Shown: piece by piece, positions 49,906 through 60,658 of the stretch
Numbering within the stretch: the stretch's first letter is position 1
Layout: each line of letters begins with the position of its first letter
DNA from: Omphiscola glabra
Taxonomy: Eukaryota > Mollusca > Gastropoda > Lymnaeidae
DNA: 64,000 nucleotides
Assembly (NCBI GenBank): GCA_964017045.1
Contig: OZ024811.1
Location: 16,018,312-16,082,311, forward strand
Direction of reading: 5' to 3'
Notes under the pieces: generated by a model
What the model was told of the DNA's origin: nothing
The model's database searches: none
Seen by the model: the letters and a program-made list of their open reading frames with translations, nothing else
Program-made: the position numbers and the translations under genes

Positions 49906-50439
49906 GACAGTAGATAAATGCTCCAAATGCTGGGGATTGAAATGTTTTTGATTAAGCTCTCTTGACAACGCACCAGCCTTACGGAAGGTGAAGGTTGAAA
50001 GCCTCCTTTCAGCAGAACCAGTCGTTGATCGTTCCATTAAGGTTCAAGCCTGGCTGAGATTTTTCACAGATGAAAGCGTTGGTGACGTCGGCTCTCATTG
50101 GTCCTTTTACTCCAAACTCTGACGTCATGGTCTTTTTTCTTCTTCTTCACATTAGCGGTTAATTAGCTCCTTAGTTCTATGGCCTTTTGAGCGGGAATCG
50201 CAACGTGGGCTTTGGAATCGGTGTCTGTCTAGTAGGACCAAGTCTCTATCTTCAACGATTCCATATCAATCACCTACGACTCCGTGTCTACCGACAACGA
50301 CTATGTGTCTTCATTTTCTGGGATTAGGGGCTGGTATTACATGTTACGCTCTTAGACTCCGCCCCACTGAATTATAAAACCACCGCATCGTGGCGTGACT
50401 TTAGACACTCCTCTGGTCCGCCATTGAACACGTGGGAGT

Positions 50440-50765
50440 TGGGACTGACAGAAAGACGCAGGAGCCGGGACTGACAGAAAGACGCGAGAGGGGACTCACA
50501 GAAAGACACTTGAGTCGGGACTGACAGATAGACGCAGGAGTCGGGACTGACAGAAAGACGCGAGAGGGGACTCACAGAAAGACACTTGAGTCGGGACTGA
50601 CATAAAGACGCGAGAGGGGACTCACAGAAAGACACTTGAGTCGGGACTCACAGAAGGACACTTGAGTCGGGACTCACAGAAAGACACTTGGGACTGACAG
50701 AAAGACACTTGAGTCGGGACTGGCAGAAAGACACTTGAGTCGGGACTGACAGAAAGACGCGCTGA
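50440..50765 (+). repeat. ~27-bp tandem repeat, ~12 copies
   Basis: Alternating GGGACTGACAGAAAGACGC and GGGACTCACAGAAAGACACT units separated by GAGTC or GAGAG. Confidence 0.92.
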
Positions 50766-50835
50766 TTCCCTTCGACATAATCACAAACCAGCAGACGGAC
50801 ACATAAAAAAACCGTGACAGCTTGATGATATATTA

Positions 50836-51231
50836 TCAATGGACTACGATGAGTCGATTGTTTTGTCACGTGATACGTGTAAAAACAAGTAATACTTCCG
50901 GTAGGCTGTCTGCAACACACTAGTCGCTCACAAATTTTTCTTCAAACAACTTTCTTCCTTTAATCATAACTGAATTATAATTATTGTCACATTTATGAAT
51001 GTCATTTTAAAAAAACACGTGTATTCAAGAATATTTTGAAAAGTAAAATTTTAATTAACACTGGGGAAGCGCTGATGGAGACAAACATTGTGCTTTAAAA
51101 TTAATGATAATGGCAATGGCTGATCAGCTGTTTATCTGTTGTTATGTGTTGTTATGTGTAGCAGAAAGCCTACTAATGGCTGGTACGTATCACGTGACAA
51201 AACAAGGAAGTGACTAATCGTAGTCCATTGA
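50836..51231 (+). mobile_element. 396-bp terminal-inverted-repeat element, copy 2
   Basis: Nearly identical to 27441-27836 along its whole length, same orientation, with differences limited to scattered single bases and compensating one-base indels. This suggests recent activity. Confidence 0.85.
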
Positions 51232-51499
51232 TTTGAGAACCACTTACCGACACGGCAACATTAAACAGATGGAGAAATTATGGTATGGCCTTAAGAATAT
51301 GTTCTTTTTTTTTTTTTTTTTTTTTTGCCATCTAACATCCCCATCCAGACTTTACCAGGGCGGATATTCTATTTTAAGTTCTTTGGCTCTTTAAGCCAGG
51401 CCATCAAATATGTTTCTTGTGCAGACATACTGCACGTAGGGTCTTATCATACCGTTTTCTAAATTTTTGGTTTTGGGTTTGGGAAAGGGGAGTGGGGGG

Positions 51500-51663
51500 C
51501 AGTGGCGTAGTGAGGGGGGGCAAGGGGGGCATCATGCCCCGGGCGCTACTCACAAAGGGGCGCCAAATGGTATATTTTACTATAATATTGTATGGTTTTC
51601 GAATAGGGGGGGCGCTAAAAAGGTATTGTGCCCCGGGCGCGAGTTAAGCTCGCTACGCCACTG
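51500..51663 (+). mobile_element. CAGTGGCGTAG hAT-like miniature element, copy 3
   Basis: CAGTGGCGTAG to CTACGCCACTG with the same internal text. Flanks GTGGGGGG and GTTTGGGG agree at six of eight positions. Open frames of 76 and 98 residues cross it and are not genes. Confidence 0.82.
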
Positions 51664-52194
51664 GTTTGGGGGGGGGGGGATTTTGAATTTTAAGGTCTGG
51701 AATTTTCGATTTCCTGACCTGGAATGGATGCTATTTTTGTTAAGTTATTTTTCGGGGGCATGACTGATTATAGATTTTGTGGGATGGGAATGATGTGGTG
51801 TTGAATCTTAAGTTAATCTTGAAGATGTTGTTGCTCTATAATCAACAGTACTAAGCATTTCGCGGGTCTATGAAATGCATTCAATTTCTGAATTTAACCT
51901 CTAGATTATTCGCGTCAGACAAGTATGAAATGTGCATGGTCCACAGTTGACAGGTCACGGCTAGAGCTTTGACCCTGGAGCAGTATTTAAATAGTTGAGT
52001 TCATTGGATGTGCTGGAGGTCAAGGGTTGAAGTCTCTCGTGGTGGTGAAATGGCGTGTGATGTGATTGGTTTATTAATTGATACTTCTTAATCATTTACT
52101 TTGTAGTTAATATTGGAGGGCGCGGGGGGGGGGCGAATTACTTGTTTGAATGCCCCGAGTAAATGAGAAGAAATAAACTTCACAGAAATTGTGC
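51664..52194. other. Non-coding stretch upstream of NOX5 exon 1
   Basis: No exon or promoter was recognised. Ends in a poly-G run near 52119-52133 before the 13-bp array. Confidence 0.4.
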
Positions 52195-52815
52195 CCCTAA
52201 AAGTGTGCCCTAAAAGTGTGTCCTAAAAGTGTGCCCTAAAAGTGTGCCCTAAAAATGTGCCCTAAAAGAGTGCCTTAAAAGTGTGCCCTAAAAGTGTGTC
52301 CTAAAAGTGTGCCTTAAAAGTGTGCCCTGAAAGTGTGCCCTAAAAATGTGCCCTAAAAGCGTGTCCTACCAGTGTGCCCTAAAAGTGTGCCCTAAAAGTG
52401 TGCCCTAAAAATGTGCCCTAAAAGAGTGCCTTAAAAGTGTGCCCTAAAAGTGTGCCCTAAAAGTGTGTCCTAAAAGTGTGCCCTAAAAGTGTGCCCTAAA
52501 AGTGTGCCCTGAAAGTGTGCCCTAAAAATGTGCCCTAAAAGCGTGTCCTACCAGTGTGCCCTAAAAGTGTGCCCTAAAAGTGTGTCCTAAAAGTGTGCCT
52601 AAAAGTGGTGCCTTAATAGTGTGTCCTAAAAGTATGTCCTAAAAGAGTGCCCTAAAAGTGTGCCCTAAACTTGTGCCCTAAAAGTGTGCCCTAAACGTGT
52701 GCCCTAAAAGTGTGTCCTAAAAGTGTGCCCTAAAAGTGTGCCCTAAAAGTGTGCCCTAAAAGTGTGCCTTAATAGTGTGTCCTAAAAGTGTGCCCTAAAC
52801 GTTTGCCCCATAAGT
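52195..52815 (+). repeat. 13-bp minisatellite, ~47 copies, upstream of NOX5 exon 1 acceptor
   Basis: Unit GTGCCCTAAAAGT with C/T, A/G and rare larger variants; a higher-order block (~220 bp, marked by CCTACCAGT) is duplicated at about 52360 and 52545. It ends 50 bp before the acceptor at 52866. Confidence 0.95.
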
Positions 52816-52866
52816 ATGCTGTACAACGCAGTCACTCACCCAATTTTGTTTTCTGTTTTATTTCAG

Positions 52867-53904
52867 ATTAAGCGCATCCTGTTTGATCAGCCATAGCTTG
52901 CACAGGGGCGCAATTTTGAGAATAACCACCCTCCTGATAGATTACAAGCCGGTGACAAACATCCATTCAACATCCACGTCGATCCAACCTCCCCGAGACT
53001 TTGAAATAAATAAAAATCTAATGGATGAATCTGGATATATGTTGGTTAATCTGTTGTCGAGTTATCGCGTCAAGTCCTTTCCGGTCATTTGACGACCTCG
53101 TCTGTTTGTCCTGAATTTTATGCTGTACGTCTGATGCACGGGGAAAATGTTTTCAAAAAAGAAAAAGGAGAAAGATCAGAGCGTGCAAATTTTCGTAACG
53201 GAAGACACGTACTCGAGTCGCAGCCAATCTCTGACGTCCCTCGGCCTGGCCGACACGATTTACGAGAACGCTACGGAGGAAGAAGACGCAGCCAGACAGG
53301 CCGACGACGACTGTGACAAACCGGAAGCTGGCCCCATCGCCAACGGTCACCTCGGCAACGGTAAACATTTTCCCATTTCTGAAAATGGCGGGACCGAAGG
53401 CGTTAGCATTCCATTAACCAGTCCATACAACGGTATAGGAAGTGATTACACGTATTCCGCGAAATCTCCAACGTCCTCTCCCAAGCTAACGCTCAAGAAA
53501 AATCGGATTTACCCGATGCTGCCGTTTCAAGGGGAATTCCCGGACGAAGAGCTTTACGTTCGAAACGGCACGTACCTCACCTACGCGACCATACCTCAAA
53601 AAACCAAATTTGAAGGCGGCGCCAAAAGAAAGACCAACAAGAAGAGGGCCGCGTCGTTTGCGTCCATCACAGGCGACACGTCGCTGATGACCATCGACCA
53701 GCCGCCGCCGCTTCCCAAGCGGAAGCCGTCCAGCAGGCGAGAGAGCGGGGTCATGCTGCTGGACGAACCCGAGGAGACGGCCGTGGTCTACGACGTCCTG
53801 CCGAGTCTCGCCTCGCGAGATCTCGTAGGGGACGGGATCACGACGGGAACCGCGGGAGCGAGTTCGAGGCCAGGGTCTAAAACACTTAAAGGGAAACCGA
53901 TCCT
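52867..53904 (+). CDS. NOX5: NOX5 first coding exon with 5' UTR (N-terminal extension)
   Basis: A strong acceptor TTCTGTTTTATTTCAG ends at 52866, so an upstream non-coding exon exists. The 5' UTR runs to an ATG at 53147 (A at -3) preceded by an in-frame TGA at 53132. It encodes 252 codons plus two bases, ending at donor GTAAGC (53905). The protein starts MFSKKKKEKDQ, has an acidic stretch (TEEEDAARQADDDCD), Ser/Thr/Pro-rich text, a DEELYVRNGTYLTYATIPQK block, a basic KRKTNKKR cluster and a proline motif PPPLPKRKPSSRRES that resembles an SH3 ligand or kinase site. No TM is seen. Human NOX5, as I remember it, has only a short segment before the EF-hands, so this would be a large extension. Linkage to NOX5 is inferred from strand, adjacency and a possible phase-compatible join to 55628; it could be a separate gene. 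Confidence 0.6.
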
Positions 53905-54139
53905 GTAAGCCAAGCTCAATTTTTAAATTATTAGTGTTATTAGTTTGTTTGTTTGTTGTTACCATTTTTTTTTTTTTTTTTTGGTAGTTCTTTTTTTTAA
54001 ACATGAAGTATGAAAACACCATCATAATTAAAGCATATAAAGGCAAAAAACACAGTGATCTGAAAGAAAAGAAGAAAAATGTATCTTCATTACTTCTTTC
54101 AAGTTTTTTTTTCCACAGCTTTCTTCCCAAGTTGTAAGG

Positions 54140-54556
54140 TCCTCTTCTTCTTCTTCTTCTTCTTTTTCTATATATTAAGGGCCCACGATCAATTTATTGA
54201 TCATTCTGGCTCCTATGAATGTAGAGGGGATTTGCAATGTTTCTTTACCTGGTGTTGATTAGGATATTTCACTGGTTGCGAGGGCTACTTAGTGAGGGCA
54301 TCTTGCACTTAGGGGTTGGAAGGCCTGAAGCAATAGAAGCAAATGAGTCAAGTGTTGTCGCATCTACTGTTACTTTTGAAAGCTTGTTCGAATCCCTGAC
54401 TGTCTTTGGCAGGAATAAGCAGTTCCTATATTGGCTTCTCGCTGGTATGAGCCGGAACTGCCTGTCATGGCCTCGTCGCTGTCTATGGCGGAGAGGGACG
54501 AGTTTCTGTTTAATGCGAGAGCAGTGGACTAACCCATTATTTATCTTGTAAATCAT
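54140..54556 (-). mobile_element. Truncated CR1/L2-like LINE with readable ORF2 C-terminus
   Basis: Minus strand keeps an open frame of 95 codons including KLVPLRHRQRRGHDRQFRLI, PARSQYRNCLFLPKTVRDSN and TTLDSFASIASGLPTP, then a stop at 54269. This is the classic block that closes CR1/L2-type LINE ORF2. The 3' part has GATCAATAAATTGATCGTGG and ends in (AAG)n. A matching tail lies at 22312-22395. It inserted antisense into NOX5 intron 1. Confidence 0.82.
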
Positions 54557-54599
54557 GGAGAGCCTGGATTTTAAAAAATTATCAAAGAATAGTGTGGGT

Positions 54600-54910
54600 T
54601 TTTTAAAATTTGACCTGTGTATTGCAGAGTCGAATAAAAGTATCTAAAAACTGATGTATCTAGTTTTGAAAAAAAGGTATCTAAAAACTGATGTATCTAG
54701 TTTTGAAAAAAAAAGAATCTAAAAATGATGTATCTAGTTTTGAAGAAAAAAAAAGTATTTAAAAACTGATGTATCTAGTGGTGAAAAAAAGTATCTAAAA
54801 ACTGGTGTATCTAGTTTTGAAAAAAAAAACATATTTAAAAACTGATGTAACAAGACTTGGTAAAAAAACGTATTTAAAATTGATATAGATGTATTTGAAA
54901 AAAAAAAATC
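54600..54910 (+). repeat. ~34-bp minisatellite, ~8 copies
   Basis: Units of AAAACTGATGTATCTAGTTTTG followed by A-runs of varying length and GTATCT. Confidence 0.9.
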
Positions 54911-55627
54911 TAAAATTTTATGTAGCTATTTTTTCTATTATTTGTTGCTGTTTTGTTTTTTGGTATTTAAAAAAAAAATTTTGTTTTTATTTTTGATAAT
55001 GGTAGTGAAGCTAATTTTGAAACAGTATATTTATCCAAGGAAAATGGATTTTATTTGTAAAAGGACAGTAGCAAACGGAAATTTAACCATTCGCCGCGGA
55101 CGTTTTAGTTTTGAATCTAATCAGAGGTTACAAGTAGTCGAGCTATTCATTTACTACATATTTTAACACTTTTTAAAATTGTGAACAAAAAACTTGTGGT
55201 AACAGTTTTCACTAGATTTAACTAAACAATCTTTTTATTTATTCATGTGGACGATGGCTTAAAAAAAACAAACCAAGAGCAGGTATAAATTAAAGTCTAT
55301 TACACACAGCCCACGGCTCGATTGTGAGGAGCTAAATTCCCCAACTTATCAAAGCTATATTTTTACAATTTGTACATTGGTTATACATTTAGACCCTCCC
55401 CAAACGTTTATCTCTTCGTGGACAATTTCTAGATCCGCTGATGATTACTAGATAATTAAAGCATTGCACGCTCGGGGTTAAATTTAGCCTGGTTTGAGAG
55501 TATATGCTTCTCTTTCATTACTTCCAATGACGTCAACACACTTCCTGTAAATAAAACTTTGTGACAAGCTTTGTTGGGACTTTGTTGACGATATCTCCGT
55601 AACTCGATGTCATTAGAGAGCGACAAG

Positions 55628-55834
55628 TGAGCAGGCCAGCGCCATGCCTTCTAGTCCTCGCCTGGCCATGATCGCCACGACGACCCGGACCAGCTTCAGC
55701 GGACTGACCACGACCATCAGGCAGAGTTTTAGTAACCAAAATTTTAAACTCTTGGCAGGCTCGGATTTCAATATCTATGAATCGTTCAGGCGCATATCAC
55801 CCCAAGCGGGCGCTACGAATATACTCATTGCCAA
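55628..55834 (+). CDS. NOX5: NOX5 exon 2
   Basis: The frame from 55617 is bounded upstream by an in-frame TAG at 55614-55616. An acceptor at ACAAG/T (55628) would match the phase of exon 1. Alternatives are TTAG at 55616, GCAG at 55634, or a separate promoter using the ATG at 55644 (ATGCCTTCTAGTCC). It encodes MPSSPRLAMIATTTRTSFSG, LTTTIRQSFSNQNFK, GSDFNIYESFRRIS and ILIA, with two bases before donor GTAGGT (55835). Exit phase 2 joins exon 3 to make Lys. It is Ser/Thr-rich and probably flexible. The 3' boundary is secure; the 5' boundary is not. Confidence 0.65.
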
Positions 55835-56154
55835 GTAGGTTTCACGCAGAATATAACTGTAGGGTAGACCCACAATGAAATGGATATATGTATGCATAGT
55901 GTAAGTGTTACCATGGAATGCATGGACAAAGTCCTCCAGGAAAAAAAATGTAGACACACTCCAGTAAGATTTTTCTTTTAAAAATTGCATCAATATTTTT
56001 AATACAAATTTATGGATATCGTTCAGGTGCAATTGAGATTCCTGATTAAACACAATTTAATTGAACATTTTCCTATTACAAAAATTGTAAATTAACTACA
56101 GTATTTTCTAATTATTATGTAACCAATATTGTTCGAAAGGAAATACGCTGCGCC

Positions 56155-56425
56155 AAAGGGTATACAATATACCAGGTGTGTCTATAATCTAGGTGTACAA
56201 CATACGAGACATGTAGATAATCTAGGTATACAATAAACCAGATGTGTCTGTAATCTAGGTATACAATAAACCAGAAGTGTCTGTAATCTAGGTCTACAAT
56301 AAACCAGATGTGTCTATAATCTAGGTATACAATAAACCAGATGTGTCTATAATCTAGGTATACAATAAACCAGATGTGTCTATAATCTAGGTATACAATA
56401 AACCAGATGTGTCTATAATCTAGGT
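56155..56425 (+). repeat. 33-bp minisatellite, NOX5 intron 2 block
   Basis: About eight units of TCTAGGTATACAATAAACCA plus GATGTGTCTATAA. The same unit occurs at 58603-58657 and 60068-60300 in NOX5 intron 4. A hAT element interrupts the right end; unit text resumes at 56576. Confidence 0.93.
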
Positions 56426-56575
56426 CAGGGGTCTCCAAACGACGGTACTTGAAATTTCGTTCTGGCTTGAAATTATTGTACGTAATCATTATCCGGCCCA
56501 CGCTCGTCCATTTTTTTTTTGTTTGTTTGTTTGTTTGTTATCCGGCCCGCCGTGAAAAACGTTTGGAGACCCCTG
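56426..56575 (+). mobile_element. hAT miniature element with exact 8-bp target duplication
   Basis: 150 bp with inverted ends CAGGGGTCTCCAAACG and CGTTTGGAGACCCCTG, containing TTATCCGGCCC twice and a GTTT run. The flanking duplication ATCTAGGT (56418-56425 and 56576-56583) is exact and lies inside the minisatellite unit. Confidence 0.93.
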
Positions 56576-56939
56576 ATCTAGGTGAACAGTTTACGAGGCA
56601 ACCTTGATGATGTCTTTTGATGTTGCAATATTCGTTACTGCTAAAAGCATGGAAACTTATAAAGTACTTCAAAAATTAATCATAAACACATCTGCAGGGG
56701 CTTTTTTCGAGGAATTTCGCAGATTGTGAAAAGATTCGCGAAGGGAAATTAGTTAGGTTCCACTGAAAATTACGCGAATCCCGAAATGCGAAGGCAAGAG
56801 ATATTACTGCATATCTGTTGAAAGAATAACAGGTTTTTCGAATGTAATTATATTTAACCACCAATGTGTGTGCATAGTCTGAGCTCCTACATCCGAATAC
56901 ACTTTAAACTTTAAAAAAAAAATGGTGCAATCGATTGCT

Positions 56940-57300
56940 GTATGTATTGTGCACATCAGTGGCAGTATGTATTGCACACATCAGTGGATGTATGTATTGC
57001 ACACATCAGGGGCTGTTTGTATTGTACACATAAATAGATGTATGCATTGTACACATCAATAGATGTGTGTATTGTACTCATCAGTTGATGTATGTGTTGT
57101 ACACATAAATTGCTGCAATATTGTACACAGCCACGTCTGTATGTATTGTGCACATCGATGGCTGTATTATAGTACACATCAACGGCTGTATGTGCTGTAC
57201 GCAGCTATGGCTGTATGTATTCTACCCATCAATGTCTGTATGTACTGTGCACATCAATGGCTGTGTGTATTGTAGGCATCAACCGCTGTATGTATTGCAT
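56940..57300 (+). repeat. 25-bp minisatellite, ~14 copies
   Basis: Unit GTATGTATTGTACACATCAA plus TGGCT with drift. It makes spurious Cys/His-rich frames of 69-73 residues on both strands. Confidence 0.93.
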
Positions 57301-57789
57301 CCCCATTTGATTGAAACACAAGGGAAGTAGCGTGTTAAACATCACCATTATCCATCATAGGTCCATATATTATGGCGATCAGCCTTTGTACCGTTAGCCT
57401 TCCCCCAACGATCCCATTTCATTCGTCGCATTATGGACATCTGTCTATGTCAGGCTTGGAGACTGTCTCAGCGACCTTCGGCTATCAGGACTGAACTTTT
57501 TTTGTTCTTCTTTCAACACGATCGAAAGATCGGATATATTTTTTTTTACACATTAAGAAATGAGCTATTCTGCTGTGCTTGATCATCGTTTCTAGCAATT
57601 CTGTCAGTGATGGCTGCTCTTTAGCGGATGTACTCAATAGACAGGTGACTGGCCAGTCTTTCTTAACAGTCTCTTTGTTTAGTTTTAATTTTTTTTATGA
57701 TAAATTTATGATACTTGATTGTGCTGTGATGAAGTGCAAAAGATAATACTGTTATATGATCTTTTTGGTTGTTGTTGTTTTTCTTTAAG

Positions 57790-57901
57790 GAGTCCTGAGG
57801 AGGCGTGGCTAGCCTCGGTTGAGTTGCGACTCAGCATTCGTGCAGGCGAGACAGAGACCTTGACCCTGGCACAGTTCAAGGAGGCGTTGCAGGTTCGCGA
57901 G
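57790..57901 (+). CDS. NOX5: NOX5 exon 3: first EF-hand region
   Basis: Acceptor TTTTTCTTTAAG, one base, then 37 codons: SPEEAWLASVELRLSIRAGE and TETLTLAQFKEALQVRE, ending at donor GTGAGG. This aligns with the start of human NOX5 as I remember it (EDARWLRWV..ISLQEFKAALHVKE). The EF-hand is degenerate: the calcium loop has G-E-T-E-T-L in place of the Asp-rich sequence. It joins exon 2 (AA/G = Lys) and exon 4 (phase 0). Confidence 0.9.
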
Positions 57902-58451
57902 GTGAGGATAATTTGATCGTGAAAAAGCGTGTCATCGTTCACCCTCGGATTTCCTTTAATTTTTCTCTTAAGACATGCCTCATTTAAAACTGTTGCATTT
58001 ACACAAAATATATTTGGAAGCCTTCACTACAGGCAATGCGTTCATTAATAATGTCTAGGATACATTCTGTGATGACGAAATGTCACAGAAATGGATCCCC
58101 TCATTATAGGTTCAGTTGTTTTGATCCCCCATTTCCAGTGTTTTCATCACCTCAAAGGGGATAACGCTAAACAGTTCACGTTTCTTTGGAAAATGTTGAC
58201 TGTCTTTACCACTATTTATTTTTAATAAATATGTTAACTAACCCCACCAACACCTTTCTCCCCCCCTCCCTCCCCCCCAACCAAAAAAACCCACACATAC
58301 AACATTTTCACCACAACCCCAATCTACATTTTCACCATAATCCCATACCACATATTCACCACAATCCCATACCACATCTGCCCCCCTCCCCGGACCACAA
58401 ACCAACAAACACCTGCATCACAAAAACACCAACACCTGCACCCCCACACAG
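57902..58451 (+). other. NOX5 intron 3
   Basis: Ends in a C-rich tract with repeated TTCACCACAATCCCATACCA (58310-58380) and a CCCCCACACAG acceptor. No other feature. Confidence 0.7.
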
Positions 58452-58602
58452 TCCTTCTTTGCAGAGCGGTGCTTCCAGCTGTTTGACAAAGACCATGACG
58501 GGGAGGTCAATCTACAGGACGTCACCAAGGAGATCAGAGACCTCGTGTCGGCCTCGCAGGAGGAAAAGCTGCGGTTTCTGTTCAACGTTTACAATATTAG
58601 AG
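58452..58602 (+). CDS. NOX5: NOX5 exon 4: second EF-hand
   Basis: Fifty codons plus one base: SFFAERCFQLFDKDHDGEVN, LQDVTKEIRDLVSASQEEKL and RFLFNVYNIR. The loop D-K-D-H-D-G-E-V-N-L-Q-D is a canonical calcium-binding EF-hand (Asp at 1, 3, 5; Gly at 6; hydrophobic at 8; Asp rather than Glu at 12). SFFAER and KLRFLFNVY match conserved NOX5 text. The donor GAG/GTGAAT at 58603 is also the start of the 33-bp minisatellite unit. Confidence 0.93.
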
Positions 58603-58657
58603 GTGAATCTATAATCTAGGTATACAATGTACGAGGTGTGTCTATAATCTAGGTATA
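58600..58657 (+). repeat. 33-bp minisatellite starting at NOX5 exon 4 donor
   Basis: The exon end GAG and intron start GTGAATCTATAATCTAGG form the first unit, followed by TATACAATGTAC and then GAGGTGTGTCTATAATCTAG. The array is cut at 58657 by the LTR insertion and resumes at 60068. Confidence 0.9.
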
Positions 58658-60067
58658 TGTCGAAAATTCTATTCTTATCTATATATTTCTGGTCCCCAAA
58701 ATGTCGAACCACGAATAATTACTTTTCAGAACAGGGGATATATATATAGATAAAGGTCCCTAGCGATACGTTGATTAGTATTACTATGACTAAGTCTAGG
58801 GAATAATTACTACAATCAACAGTTATAACAATAACGTTACTATTACTTAAAAACACCAGTGGTTCAGCCACAAATAATTATTTTAATTAGTAAAATACTA
58901 AATACATATAGAGACACATACAAATAGTAATACTTAATGTCGATACAAATACAATGCTTTACTAATAACTCAATGTTATAATGCCGGACGTTCGGTGGAA
59001 CGGTCGTCTCGGCTTGCCCTCTCTTGCCTGCTTCTCGTCTGCTATACACACTGCCAGACTCTTACAGCACACAACAAAGCCCTGGAAGGGTCGCCACTGG
59101 TCACTCAGGTGTGCAGGGGGTGGGGAGGAACTGCTCGCCACGCTCTGCTACCTCTACAACACTTCTGTTTGGGTCGTCTGCTGACCTTATATCTCTAGTG
59201 CGTTACTCGCTCGTTATTATCTGCCTTGTGCCGTCACTGCGTCAGGGTTAAACTGTTAACCGCTGACGTCTTATACAGTACTGAGTTCTAGTCTACTGAG
59301 CTCTGCTATGGCATATGCTTCTATAGCCCTGAGCCTACTCTCATTCAACTGACTGAACTGAGCTAACGTACTAACTGTATTAACTTACTAAACTAACTAC
59401 TTCAACTGTACTAACTAACTACTAACTAACTGGCTGTAAAGAGAATAATAGATACAACATAAGCTACAACTAAGAATTACAGTCTTATCACAATATTACT
59501 AATCATACATATAACGTAGTATTCTAACAATGACTTGATAACTAACTATAATCCTAACCTATCCTCTAACAAAATGCTAACATTACAAACATGTGAACTA
59601 ACAACAATAATAATGTTACAAACCCTACGACACTTGACTGGACACACTCCAGAAAGCAAATAGTCATAAGCCAGGCTCAGACTTGTCTGTCAATTACACT
59701 ACAGTAATTACAGGGACGAGAGAGAGCGACTAACTGACTTACAACTCTATATATACTCGAATTGAACTAACTCTGACCTAGTCCAGTTAACGGTGACCTC
59801 TGGGTCATACATATGATTAATATATTATATGCTAATTTTTCGCCTGGTCAACCAATGGTTCACCAGCTGACCCTAGGTCACACGCTTGGTCACACGCTGA
59901 CCATTTTTCTGGTTGACCGGGAACTTCCATTGTTTCTGACTATGAGTCATTATTATCATCAGTACTGGCCTAATTGAGTCGATCACGTGACAAGCGACTG
60001 ACAAGTGACCGGTAGGTTTGTGTGAGCCAGCGGGTCTCACACAAGTGAGGACCAGCGGGTCTCAACA
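58658..60067. mobile_element. Probable 1.4-kb solo LTR in NOX5 intron 4
   Basis: A 1410-bp insertion begins TGTCGAAAATTC and ends GGTCTCAACA, the TG...CA form of LTRs with short inverted ends (TGTYGA / TCAACA). It is flanked by the 5-bp duplication GTATA (58653-58657 and 60068-60072), and the interrupted minisatellite reads continuously when it is removed. Inside are a TATATATA stretch near 59745 and ACTAACT-type text at 59340-59440. No ORF or reverse transcriptase, and no second LTR in the window, so a solo LTR is the simplest reading. The family (Gypsy or BEL) is unknown. Confidence 0.8.
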
Positions 60068-60300
60068 GTATACAATGTACGAGGTGTGTCTATAATGTAG
60101 GTATACAATATACGAGGTGTGACTAAAATCTAGGTATACAATGTACAAGGTGTGTCTATAATCTAGGTATACAATATACGATATATGTCTATAATCCAGG
60201 TATACAATATACGATATATGTCTATACTATAGGTATACAATATACGAGGTGTGTCGATAATCTAGGTATACGTTATACGATTTATGTCTATAATATGTGT
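60068..60300 (+). repeat. 33-bp minisatellite, continuation after the LTR
   Basis: About seven units of GTATACAATGTACGAGGTGT plus GTCTATAATCTAG, with variants TATACGATATATG. Confidence 0.93.
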
Positions 60301-60407
60301 GTACAAATTACGAGGACTCTATGCTCTAGAGAATGTGTTTGTATGCTTCAATATCATTCACGGTTGTAACTCATCTAGCAGCTCATTTTACAACATGTTT
60401 GTTACAG

Positions 60408-60499
60408 GGACCGGTAAGCTCGTTAAGAAGGAAATTGTTCAGATCCTCCAGGCTTGTATAATAGACAGTAAATTAACGTTATCGGAGGAAAACATTGGG
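60408..60499 (+). CDS. NOX5: NOX5 exon 5: third EF-hand
   Basis: Acceptor TTTGTTACAG, two bases, then TGKLVKKEIVQILQACIIDS and KLTLSEENIG, ending at donor GTGAGT. With exon 4 the loop is N-I-R-G-T-G-K-L-V-K-K-E: Asp at position 1 is Asn and position 3 is Arg, so calcium binding may be weak. The exon border falls inside the EF-hand. The phase is consistent with both neighbours. Confidence 0.9.
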
Positions 60500-60658
60500 G
60501 TGAGTTCTTTGGAACATTTCTTTTTTTTACATCACGCATATTGTAACACGAAACTAGTATTGTCTCCACTGTCCAGTGGTACAAGTTATTGTATTGCTTT
60601 GAATTAACCGAAAAGGGCTCTTTCAGGTGTTTTCACCAATCTCTTGCGGAGTGGTATA

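Larger units (their letters stand above)
53905..55627 (+). other. NOX5 intron 1
   Basis: Contains a truncated LINE on the opposite strand (54140-54556) and a ~34-bp array (54600-54910) with poly-A runs. No additional exon was recognised, although one may be needed if the 55628 acceptor is not used. Confidence 0.5.
55835..57789 (+). other. NOX5 intron 2
   Basis: Holds the 33-bp array with a hAT element (56155-56583), a 25-bp array (56940-57300) and unstructured sequence to the TTTTTCTTTAAG acceptor. Confidence 0.7.
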
